A stretch of 64,000 nucleotides of DNA, taken from contig NZ_OY787456.1 of assembly GCF_963678875.1 (NCBI RefSeq), forward strand, positions 2,356,001-2,420,000. Direction: 5' to 3'. The translations under genes were made by a program, and so were the position numbers. A model generated the notes under the pieces. That model was given only the letters and a program-made list of their open reading frames with translations, was not told where the DNA came from and searched no databases. The stretch comes from an uncultured Hyphomonas sp. GTDB taxonomy: Bacteria; Pseudomonadota; Alphaproteobacteria; Caulobacterales; Hyphomonadaceae. Shown in pieces: positions 51,334-59,843 of this stretch (the stretch's first letter is position 1; each line of letters begins with the position of its first letter).

Positions 51334-52791
51334 GTGAGCTACGCCATAGACTTGTTCATCGACGGCAAACGTGTGGCCGGTGAAGGCGAAACAGAGTTCA
51401 TATGCCACAACCCGGCAACGGGCGCCGCGATCGGCAAGTTTCGTGAAGCCAGCCCGGCGCAAATCGAAGAAGCCATCTCATCCGCGACAAAAGCCCAGAA
51501 GGTATGGGCGGCGATGTCTGCTGAGGAGCGTGGCCGCATCCTTCGCAAGGCCGCAGAACTGCTGCGCGAGCGCAACGATGAACTGGCTCGCATCGAAGTC
51601 GAGGATACGGGCAAGCCAATTGCGGAAGCGCTGGTGGTCGACATCCAGACCGGGGCCGACGCCATCGAACACTATGCCAACCTGGCTGGCAGCATTGCCG
51701 GGGAGTATCAGGATTTCGGCTACGGATTCTACTACACGCGCCGCGAACCCATCGGGGTATGCGCCGGGATCGGCGCATGGAACTACCCGCTGCAGATCGC
51801 CTGCTGGAAGTCCGCCCCTGCGCTGGCCGCAGGCAATGCCATGATCTTCAAGCCATCGGAACTGACTCCGATCAATGCTGTGCACCTGGCTGAAATTTAC
51901 ATTGAAGCCGGCATGCCACCCGGCGTGTTCAATGTTCTGCAGGGCGAACGCAATCCAGGTGCAACGCTTGCTGCTCACCCGGCCATCGAAAAAGTGTCTC
52001 TGACCGGCAGCGCCCCCACCGGACGCAAAGTCATGGAAGCTGCCTCGCCGCGCCTCAAGGAGGTTTCGCTGGAACTCGGCGGCAAATCTCCTCTCATCAT
52101 CTTCGAAGACGCCGATCCGGAACATGCCGCCCGGCTCGCCATGTACGCCAACTTCCTGACCCAGGGCGAAATCTGCGCCAATGGCACGCGCGTCTTCATC
52201 CATTCGAGCATCTACGACGCGGTTCTGGATGAAATCGTGAAGCGCACCAAATTGCTGAAGGTCGGCTCACCCGCAGATCCTGAAACACAGATCGGGTCGC
52301 TGATCTCTCAGAACCATCTCGAAGTGGTGAGCGGTTTTGTTGACCGCGCCTGGGAAGCCGGTGCGAAGGTCGTTTGCGGCGGACACCGCGCAGACGTGCC
52401 GGGCCATGAGAATGGCGCCTTCTACGCCCCGACCGTCATCGCCGATTGTACAGACGATATGGAACATGTCCGGGAAGAAATTTTTGGCCCGGTGATGAGC
52501 GTCCTAAAATTTGAAACCGAGGATGAAGTCGTCGCCCGGGCCAATCAGTCGGAATATGGTCTGGCAGGTGGTGTGGTCACCAAAGACCTTACGCGAGCTC
52601 ACCGCATCGCCGCAAACATTCAGACCGGCATGTTCTGGATCAACACCTATCAGGCCCAGCCAATTCAGATCCCCTTTGGCGGTTACAAGCAATCCGGCAT
52701 CGGCCGGGAGAACGGCTGGGACGTCCTCGACGAATACACACAAAAAAAGAGCGTCTTTGTGCAGATGAAGCCCGAAGACCTTCCATTTTAA
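51334..52791 (+). CDS. aldehyde dehydrogenase, betaine-aldehyde dehydrogenase-like
   Basis: NAD(P) aldehyde dehydrogenase of 485 residues with a GTG start at 51334 (AAGGAAG upstream). Catalytic Glu in VSLELGGKSPLIIFEDAD, catalytic Cys in TQGEICANGTRVFIHSS, cofactor loop LTGSAPTGRKVM and the C-terminal INTYQAQPIQIPFGGYKQSGIGREN are as in BetB. The family also contains enzymes for aminobutyraldehyde and related aldehydes, so betaine aldehyde is not proven. It is followed after 48 bases by a TBDR gene on the same strand. Confidence 0.9.
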   Translation: MSYAIDLFIDGKRVAGEGETEFICHNPATGAAIGKFREASPAQIEEAISSATKAQKVWAAMSAEERGRILRKAAELLRERNDELARIEVEDTGKPIAEALVVDIQTGADAIEHYANLAGSIAGEYQDFGYGFYYTRREPIGVCAGIGAWNYPLQIACWKSAPALAAGNAMIFKPSELTPINAVHLAEIYIEAGMPPGVFNVLQGERNPGATLAAHPAIEKVSLTGSAPTGRKVMEAASPRLKEVSLELGGKSPLIIFEDADPEHAARLAMYANFLTQGEICANGTRVFIHSSIYDAVLDEIVKRTKLLKVGSPADPETQIGSLISQNHLEVVSGFVDRAWEAGAKVVCGGHRADVPGHENGAFYAPTVIADCTDDMEHVREEIFGPVMSVLKFETEDEVVARANQSEYGLAGGVVTKDLTRAHRIAANIQTGMFWINTYQAQPIQIPFGGYKQSGIGRENGWDVLDEYTQKKSVFVQMKPEDLPF

Positions 52792-52839
52792 TACCGTCAA
52801 TCGCTGATTTTGGTCGAGACACGGAACAGGGAGAAAAGA

Positions 52840-55170
52840 ATGAATAAAATAGATCGATTGCCTCTCGTGGCAGGACTTGTTTCCACGATTGCATTATCGG
52901 TGGCAGCACCCGCCGTCGCACAGGAAGCGGAACAAGCCGACACTCGGAGCCGCGTTCTCCAGACCATCGAAGTTACGGCCGAGCGCCGTGAAGCGTCACA
53001 GCAGGATGTGCCGGTCACTGTAACGTCCGTAGACTCCAAGATGCTGACCGAAGGCGATTACCGTACCAGCGAAGACCTCGCACAGCAGGTTCCCGGCCTC
53101 CAAATCAAATCTTCTTTCTCCGCATCCAACCCGACCATCTTCATCCGCGGTGTCGGTATCAATGACTTCAATCCTGCCAACAGCGGCGCGATCGGGGTCA
53201 TGATTGACGACATGTTCTACAACTCGACGACCGGCCAACTCTTCCAGCTGTTCGACCTAGACCGGGTTGAAGTTCTCAAAGGCCCTCAAGGAACCCTCTA
53301 TGGTCGCAATACGACCGGCGGCGTGCTGAGTGTTCACACGAAGAAGCCCGTTTTTGAGCAAGGCGGCTACATCAACGCGGCGGTTGGGCGCTTCAACCAG
53401 CTGGATCTCGAAGGGGCGCTCACCCTGCCCGTAAGCGACAAGCTCGCGTTCCGCATCTCGGGTGTGTCTAACACACGCGACGGTACGCGCGACATCGCAT
53501 TTCCCGACGGTACCAGCGCAGAAAAGAATGATGTCGACTTTCAGGCTGGCCGCCTTCAGATGCTGTTCGAGCCGACCTCCGAACTCAGCGTTCTCGGCAA
53601 GCTCGAATACGGTAAAAGCAGCGCGACCTCCCGCTCCTATGAAAGCCAGGGCCTCATCAATTATACCACGCTTGAATATGGCCTTACCGAGTACGACCGC
53701 GTCTGCGGAGGACGAGGCGCAGCGATCTGCGCAGACGCCTTTGGCTATACCGATGACCCGGATCCCTACTCCGGTGCAGAAAACCTGAAAAACACACCTG
53801 AAGAAGTCGAGGCCTTCACTGCCAATCTGCAAGTAGAGTGGGATCTTGGGAATTGGGCACTGACGTCCGTGACGGGGTATCTCGACACCAGCCGCGAAGC
53901 GATTCTGGAAGTGGACGCGTCGCCTTATCGCCTGGTTGAAGAATACATCAATGACGGTTCGGAACAGTTCAGCCAGGAAATCCGCCTGGCTTCGCAATGG
54001 GATGGGCCTATGAGCCTTATCCTTGGCGCCTTCTATCTTCAGGACGAACTGACTGGACAGGATTCGTTCGAACTTCTCGCTGACGCTAATCCAACGCCGG
54101 ACACGGCCTATTTTGATGCGGTGAATTACATTCTTCGGACAGACCGTTTCTACACGCAAAAGACCGACACGTTCGCAGTCTTCGCTCAGTCCGACTACGA
54201 GCTGACCGACCGCCTCACCGCAACGTTCGGCGCACGCTTCACCTGGGAAGAACGCACGCTAGATCACGTTGTGTATGCCGGCCCTGTCAATGCTGTCCCG
54301 CTGGACGGTGAGATGCCGATTTATGCAACACTGCTCGATACGTCATTTTTTGAAACAGACGAACTCAGCTTCGAAGAGCCGACCTTCCGCGCCGCACTCT
54401 CCTATGACGTCAGCGATGACGTGATGCTGTTTGGATCTGTTTCCCGCGGGTTCAAGAGTGGCGGGTTCAATACCGGCGCCACGTCTGACCCCATCGAAGC
54501 GTCTGTCGTCGAACCTGAAAAACTCACGGCTTATGAGGCGGGGATCAAGTCTGAATGGTTCGACAGGACACTGCGCGCCAACGCGGCGGCATTCTATTAC
54601 GACTACTCAGACCTTCAGGTCTTCGGCCTGGCTCCGGGGGCTGTGCCAACGCAAACCCTGTTCAATGCCAAGGAAGCCGAAATCAAAGGCTTTGAATTTG
54701 ATGTGACCAGCGTTCCACTCGCCGGCCTCCAACTTGGTCTCGCCGCCACCTATCTGGACGCAGAGTATACAGACTTCGTTTCTCCGATTGGGCAGGACTT
54801 CTCCGGCAACACGATGGTCGCCGCGCCGGAATGGAGCCTGGTCGCCCGCGGACGCTATGAGACAGGCCCGATCTGGGGGGACCTTGGTCTCGTCGCCAGC
54901 GCAGATGCGTCTTATACGGGTGATCAATATTTTGATACGCAGAATACCGACCGTATCGGACAGGATGCTTATTGGATCGCGAATGCCCGTCTGGCTCTTC
55001 AGCCGGATGATGCCCGCTGGGAGCTGGCAGCCTTCATCAAGAACATGACGGATGAGGAATATGTCGTCGATGCGTTCGATGTCTCCGACTTCGGCTTTGA
55101 CGAACTTGTCTACGGCGACCCTCGCACCTACGGCGTGAGCCTGACTTACCGGTTCGGCAGCGAAAGATAG
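52840..55170 (+). CDS. TonB-dependent outer-membrane receptor
   Basis: Receptor of 776 residues. I chose ATG 52840, after GGGAGAAAAGA, since the signal peptide IDRLPLVAGLVSTIALSVAAPAVA starts there; the frame opens 10 codons earlier. TonB box near LQTIEVTAERR. Plug: NPTIFIRGVGINDFNPANSGAIGVMIDDMF and VEVLKGPQGTLYGRNTTGGVLSVHTKKP. It ends in LTYRFGSER, a slightly extended C-terminus after the usual aromatic. It is probably co-transcribed with the aldehyde dehydrogenase and imports the substrate of that island. Confidence 0.9.
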   Translation: MNKIDRLPLVAGLVSTIALSVAAPAVAQEAEQADTRSRVLQTIEVTAERREASQQDVPVTVTSVDSKMLTEGDYRTSEDLAQQVPGLQIKSSFSASNPTIFIRGVGINDFNPANSGAIGVMIDDMFYNSTTGQLFQLFDLDRVEVLKGPQGTLYGRNTTGGVLSVHTKKPVFEQGGYINAAVGRFNQLDLEGALTLPVSDKLAFRISGVSNTRDGTRDIAFPDGTSAEKNDVDFQAGRLQMLFEPTSELSVLGKLEYGKSSATSRSYESQGLINYTTLEYGLTEYDRVCGGRGAAICADAFGYTDDPDPYSGAENLKNTPEEVEAFTANLQVEWDLGNWALTSVTGYLDTSREAILEVDASPYRLVEEYINDGSEQFSQEIRLASQWDGPMSLILGAFYLQDELTGQDSFELLADANPTPDTAYFDAVNYILRTDRFYTQKTDTFAVFAQSDYELTDRLTATFGARFTWEERTLDHVVYAGPVNAVPLDGEMPIYATLLDTSFFETDELSFEEPTFRAALSYDVSDDVMLFGSVSRGFKSGGFNTGATSDPIEASVVEPEKLTAYEAGIKSEWFDRTLRANAAAFYYDYSDLQVFGLAPGAVPTQTLFNAKEAEIKGFEFDVTSVPLAGLQLGLAATYLDAEYTDFVSPIGQDFSGNTMVAAPEWSLVARGRYETGPIWGDLGLVASADASYTGDQYFDTQNTDRIGQDAYWIANARLALQPDDARWELAAFIKNMTDEEYVVDAFDVSDFGFDELVYGDPRTYGVSLTYRFGSER

Positions 55171-55190
55171 CTACCGGCAAGCACATGAAT

Positions 55191-55270
55191 GGCAAACCAC
55201 CTAGGGGGTGTTCTGACACCCCCAACCGCTGAGGTATCGTAGATGTCTTTGCTGTCTCAGGTGGTTTGCC
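55191..55270. repeat. nested inverted repeats downstream of the receptor
   Basis: Outer arms GGCAAACCACCT (55191-55202) and AGGTGGTTTGCC (55259-55270) are a perfect 12-bp inverted repeat. Inside lies the perfect 8-bp hairpin GGGGGTGT / ACACCCCC (55204-55223, loop TCTG). The inner hairpin is a plausible terminator although no T-run follows. The outer arms make a larger structure or a small mobile remnant. Confidence 0.6.
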
Positions 55271-55446
55271 GTTCGTCGCATTGCTAACGTTACACTAAGC
55301 TTTCTCTTATCCGCCCCCTGAAAGGAACGTGACGCGAAGCGAAAGAGCAGAAATCTATTTTCTGCCTTTATAGAAGATAAGATTTGGATTGATGAACGTA
55401 TCTGGCGATAGTAAGGGCGCCCGAGCGATATGGATCCGGAGCAGGT

Positions 55447-56703
55447 ATGGAACCAAGAGCCACACCTCTCTCGCGAACTCTGTTTTTTTACTTTGCGCAC
55501 GTCTTTTTCTACGACTTCATCTTCGGCTATGCGATTTTTCCAGCCTATTTCCAGCTGAAGGGCGCATCGCCGGAACTGATCGCCTCGTTGTTGGCCTTCT
55601 GGGCCGCCTGCATAATCCTGTTTGAAATTCCGGCCGGCCTGCTGGCCGACATTGTCGACCGACGACGCTTGCTTTGCCTTGCTCCGCTGGTGAAGGCGGC
55701 GTGCTTCCTCATCTGGGTCTCAGCTAACGGCGATGTCGCATTCTACTTCATTGGCATCGCCTTCTGGTCGCTCGCCTCGGCGCTCCGGTCCGGCACCAAG
55801 GAGGCCCTGCTCTATGAGCATATTATGGCCAGCGACCAGTTCCACCGCTACACTGCGATACTCGGTAGGGAACGAGCCTACCAGGAAGGCGCGACCCTGT
55901 TGGGCGCCGCATTGGGCGGCCTGGTCGCCAGCCGGAATCTCGAGCTGGCTTTCTGGGTGTCGATCCCGCCGCTCGTCTTGTGCGCCATCGCCGCCAGCTT
56001 CGTTGCCGATATTCGAAGCAATCGAGGCAGAGCGACAGATACCTCAGTCACGAAGTCTGCCGGGCTGCTACGGACCACGCTGAGGGATTACCTCTCCAAA
56101 CCGGACGTGCGCTACCTGACGCTGTATGTGGCGCTCTGCGTCACGTTTCTAGGTACGCTGGAGGACTTCAACCAGCTGTTCCTGCTGGCGATCCACATGC
56201 CGGTCTGGTCGATCGGGCTGATCGTGTCAGGTATCGGAGTCGCGCGCCTGACACTCGCCTATCATGCCAGCCTGTTCGAACGCTTTCCGGCGACCAGTTG
56301 GCTTTCGCCCCTCATTTGCGGCGGTGCGCTTGTCGCTGCGGGATTCCTGCCACCGGTCTTCGCCCTTGTGGCCATGGCGGCCACCTTCATCCTCGTTTCG
56401 CCCTTGATCGTCCTGACCATGAGCCGGTTCCAGAAGACACTGGACAGTGCCAGCCGCGCGACAACAACATCAGTTATGAGCGCATTCATGGAAGGCCTGT
56501 CAGTCGTGTTCAACCTCGGGATTGCCTTCCTCTTCAGTCAACTGAGCGTTGTGAAAGCTTATCAGGCGGGAGGCGCTTACCTTCTGATTTTCGCATTCTG
56601 GGAACTCAGCCGGCACCTCAGGATTTCCCGCGCGAATAGCGTAGCTGAACCAACAAAAAAACTTCATAGAACTGTCGTTGTCCCAAGCGACCACGTTTCG
56701 TAA
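55447..56703 (+). CDS. MFS transporter
   Basis: Inner-membrane carrier of 418 residues with GGAGCAGG before ATG 55447. It has the pattern of multidrug-like MFS proteins: FLYDFIFGYAIFPAYF-like helix 1, EIPAGLLADIVDRRRLL (motif A region) and RSGTKEALLYEHIMAS. The second half is more variable. The substrate is not evident. It stands alone between the receptor of the second island and the phosphatase-linked receptor, with gaps of 276 and about 200 bases. Confidence 0.82.
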   Translation: MEPRATPLSRTLFFYFAHVFFYDFIFGYAIFPAYFQLKGASPELIASLLAFWAACIILFEIPAGLLADIVDRRRLLCLAPLVKAACFLIWVSANGDVAFYFIGIAFWSLASALRSGTKEALLYEHIMASDQFHRYTAILGRERAYQEGATLLGAALGGLVASRNLELAFWVSIPPLVLCAIAASFVADIRSNRGRATDTSVTKSAGLLRTTLRDYLSKPDVRYLTLYVALCVTFLGTLEDFNQLFLLAIHMPVWSIGLIVSGIGVARLTLAYHASLFERFPATSWLSPLICGGALVAAGFLPPVFALVAMAATFILVSPLIVLTMSRFQKTLDSASRATTTSVMSAFMEGLSVVFNLGIAFLFSQLSVVKAYQAGGAYLLIFAFWELSRHLRISRANSVAEPTKKLHRTVVVPSDHVS

Positions 56704-56904
56704 GGACGAGGCGCTCGGCTTACCGGCAACTTCCTTATCGCGAACATTCCTTCGAGTGTTTTTCATTCCCGTTCGCGTGTGGGACCAGGGCTTAGAAGTT
56801 CGAGGCAAATCCAGGTCTGGATGATGCCCGATGGTCTTCTGAACGAATGCCCTATGCCTTCGGCTGTCCCCAGACGTATTGCGAAATGCCTGCGGGAGAT
56901 GACG

Positions 56905-59820
56905 ATGGCACAAGGTTTCACGGGGTCCACATTTGGACAGGCGCTGCGCGCGAGCGCGTACGCCCTTTCTACAATTTCACTGGTTGCAGCCGGGGCGCTC
57001 GCCCTGCCCGCAGCTGCTCAGGAACAACAGGCTGGACAGATCAGCGGTCGGGTGACGAATGAAGGCACCAACGCTCCGCTTACCGGTGCTCAGCTGGTGC
57101 TGGTCGAGACCGGCGCGGAGACAGCCACGCGCGATGGCGGTGCGTTCGACCTGCGCAATGTGCCGGCCGGCGACTATACGCTGAAAGTCTCCTATATCGG
57201 CCTTGCCGACTTTACGGTTCCGGTGCGTGTGGATGGCGGGCAGACGGCCCGCCTCAACATCGCGGTGCCGGATCACATGACGCTGGACCGTATCACGGTG
57301 GTCGGTCAGCGCGCCTCCCAAGCCTCGGCATTGAACCAGCAACGTGTGGCCGCGAACCTCTCCAATGTCGTCTCGTCCGACCAGGCAGGCCGCTTCCCCG
57401 ACGCCAACGCAGCAGAAGCTTTGCAGCGCGTGCCGGGCATCTCCATCAACCGTGAGGAAAAAGGGGGCGAAGGTCGCTACATTTCCATTCGCGGTCTCGA
57501 TTCCGGCCTGAACAATTTCAAGCTGAACGGTATCAACGTCGCGCAGACCGACAGCGATACGCGCCGCGTGCCGCTGGACGTGGTGCAGGCCGATGCGCTG
57601 TCAAAGATCGTCGTCAACAAGACGCTGCTGCCGGACATGGATGGCGACGGCATCGGCGGCTCGGTCGAGCTCGAGACAGGCTCCGCCTTCGATCTCAGCG
57701 ATCGCCTGATCCGCTTCAATCTCGAAGGAAACTACAACGACTTCGCAGAGAAGATGGGCGGTAAAGTATCGGGCACCTATGGCGATACGTTCGGTGTGGA
57801 AGACCAGTTCGGCGTTCTGATCTCCGGGACGTACAACAAGCGCCACACGCTCGGTTACAACAATTTGCAGGACGAGGAGTACATTCCATTCTTCGAGCAG
57901 GATGAAGGCGAGCCGATCGACATGAGCGGCGGCAATGAGCTGATCCCGTGGTGGTTCGGCCTCGGCAATTTCGACAATGAGCGCGAGAATATCGGCGTCT
58001 CCATCGCACTCGACTATCGGGTGAACGATGCGACCAGCCTCTACCTCAAAGGCAGCTACAACAAGCTCGAGGATATCGAGCTGTCGAGCGGCTTCTTCAT
58101 CATCGCTGACGACGATGAGCTATATCAAGACGGCGAGTACAACCCGGAAGGCGGTACGGTCTACCAGGTGCGCAGCGAGTACGAAGAATCCGTCTTCACC
58201 AACAGCACACTGACCATTGGCGGTACGACCGCGATGGACCAGTTCGTGTTCGACTACTCGCTCGGCTATGCCAGCGGCATCTTCGAAGAACCAAACGACT
58301 ATGAAGTCGCATTCGAGTATGAGCTGTCCGGTCCCGTGCTCTACGACTATTCGCAGAAGCATTTTCCCCAGCCGATTCTCAGCGCCGAAGACGAAGCGGC
58401 AATCCGCGATCCGTCGAACTTCTACCTAGGCGGCAACGACATCGACCTCGACGATTCCAAAGACGAGAAATACATCGCTCAGTTAGACACGACCTACGAA
58501 CCGGCCTCCGACTGGCTGACCTTCGTGAAGGCCGGTGCGAAGTTCCAGCGGTCGGAACACTCGCTGTTCGAAGCGAACGTTCTGGAAGCCGATGGCGACC
58601 TGGCGCTGCAGGGCTCGGTGTTCGAAGGCGGCGTGCTGGACACGTCCGATATCGGTTCGCCGTACGGCCAGATCCTGCGCCTGAACCCGACCTCGGTGCG
58701 CAACTGGCGCAGCATTGGGCAGCAGTTGGTGGCCGACGGCATCCTCGAAAACGAGTATGATGGCGACCCGCCGGACGAGGACAGCTACGAGGCCACCGAA
58801 GACCTCTATGCAGGCTATGTCATGGCCCGCGCGGATGTCGGCAAGTTCGAGTTCATCGGCGGTGTCCGCGTCGAATATCTTGACTTTACCACCGACGGCT
58901 TCGAAGTGATCGAAACCGAAGATGACGAGATCGTCGCCCCGCGCAGCCGCAGTGCCGACAACACGCAGGTGCTACCGCGCTTCCAGGTGAACTACCGCCC
59001 GTCCGACAAGCTTGTCGTACGCGGCGCGGCCTTCACCTCGCTCGCCCGTCCGGAATTCGCCTTCCTGAACGCCGCGACGGAAATCGAGATCGAAGACGAC
59101 AACAGCCTTGAAGCCTTTGTCGGCAATCCGGACCTGAAGCCAGCTTATGCCTGGAACTTCGACCTCGGAGTCGAATACTACCTCAACAGCATCGGCATGA
59201 TCTCGGGCGGCATCTTCTACAAGTCGATCGATGACTTCATCTTCACCGATGCAGCACCGGAAGGTGAGACGGTAGTTCCGGAACTGGTAGAGCGGTTCCC
59301 CGGCTATAATATCGACGTCGAAACCGTGTTCAACGGTAACAAGGCAGAAGTGTACGGTATAGAACTGGCCTACATGAACCAGTTCACCAGCCTCGATGGT
59401 TTCCTCGGCGGTTTTGGTGTCTACGCTAACCTGACCCTGCAGGAGACCAGCGCAGACACCGGTCTCGAGGGGCGGGACGATGTACCTTTCTTCAACGCCC
59501 CTGACTATGTCGGCACGGTTGCGCTGACCTATCAGAAGTACGGCGTCGAAGGGAACCTCGCCTACACGTTCCGCGGCGACTCGCTGGAAGAGCTCGGCCC
59601 CTACCTGATCGACAAATATCAGCAGTCCTACAATACGCTGGACGGTCAACTGCGCTACGCCATCAACGAGAAGGCAAGCATCTATGTGAACGCAATCGAC
59701 ATCCTCGATGATGGCTTGGACCCGGTGGTGAACAAGACGCTTGGCAAGGATGGCCGTTATCCGGAAGATGTGACCTTCAACGGCCGCACGGTCACCTTCG
59801 GCGTTACGCTGGAATTCTGA
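56905..59820 (+). CDS. TonB-dependent receptor, TonB-Xanth-Caul type
   Basis: Large receptor of 971 residues. I chose ATG 56905: GGGAG lies 6 bases upstream (ATG 56899 would be too close). After the signal peptide (ending PAAAQ) comes a carboxypeptidase-regulatory-like beta domain (QISGRVTNEGTNAPLTGAQLVLVE, about residues 35-110), then the plug with DQAGRFPDANAAEALQRVPG and RYISIRGLDSGLNNFKLNG, hallmarks of the TIGR01782 group of Caulobacterales and xanthomonads. Barrel ends in TLEF. It is 23 bases before a PhoX gene, suggesting uptake of a phosphate-containing compound. Confidence 0.9.
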   Translation: MAQGFTGSTFGQALRASAYALSTISLVAAGALALPAAAQEQQAGQISGRVTNEGTNAPLTGAQLVLVETGAETATRDGGAFDLRNVPAGDYTLKVSYIGLADFTVPVRVDGGQTARLNIAVPDHMTLDRITVVGQRASQASALNQQRVAANLSNVVSSDQAGRFPDANAAEALQRVPGISINREEKGGEGRYISIRGLDSGLNNFKLNGINVAQTDSDTRRVPLDVVQADALSKIVVNKTLLPDMDGDGIGGSVELETGSAFDLSDRLIRFNLEGNYNDFAEKMGGKVSGTYGDTFGVEDQFGVLISGTYNKRHTLGYNNLQDEEYIPFFEQDEGEPIDMSGGNELIPWWFGLGNFDNERENIGVSIALDYRVNDATSLYLKGSYNKLEDIELSSGFFIIADDDELYQDGEYNPEGGTVYQVRSEYEESVFTNSTLTIGGTTAMDQFVFDYSLGYASGIFEEPNDYEVAFEYELSGPVLYDYSQKHFPQPILSAEDEAAIRDPSNFYLGGNDIDLDDSKDEKYIAQLDTTYEPASDWLTFVKAGAKFQRSEHSLFEANVLEADGDLALQGSVFEGGVLDTSDIGSPYGQILRLNPTSVRNWRSIGQQLVADGILENEYDGDPPDEDSYEATEDLYAGYVMARADVGKFEFIGGVRVEYLDFTTDGFEVIETEDDEIVAPRSRSADNTQVLPRFQVNYRPSDKLVVRGAAFTSLARPEFAFLNAATEIEIEDDNSLEAFVGNPDLKPAYAWNFDLGVEYYLNSIGMISGGIFYKSIDDFIFTDAAPEGETVVPELVERFPGYNIDVETVFNGNKAEVYGIELAYMNQFTSLDGFLGGFGVYANLTLQETSADTGLEGRDDVPFFNAPDYVGTVALTYQKYGVEGNLAYTFRGDSLEELGPYLIDKYQQSYNTLDGQLRYAINEKASIYVNAIDILDDGLDPVVNKTLGKDGRYPEDVTFNGRTVTFGVTLEF

Positions 59821-59843
59821 TCCCACTGCAAGGAGCATCCTGT

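Noticed and set aside
56704..56904. Pho box before the PhoX-linked receptor
   Set aside because: No pair of CTGTCAT-like direct repeats was found.
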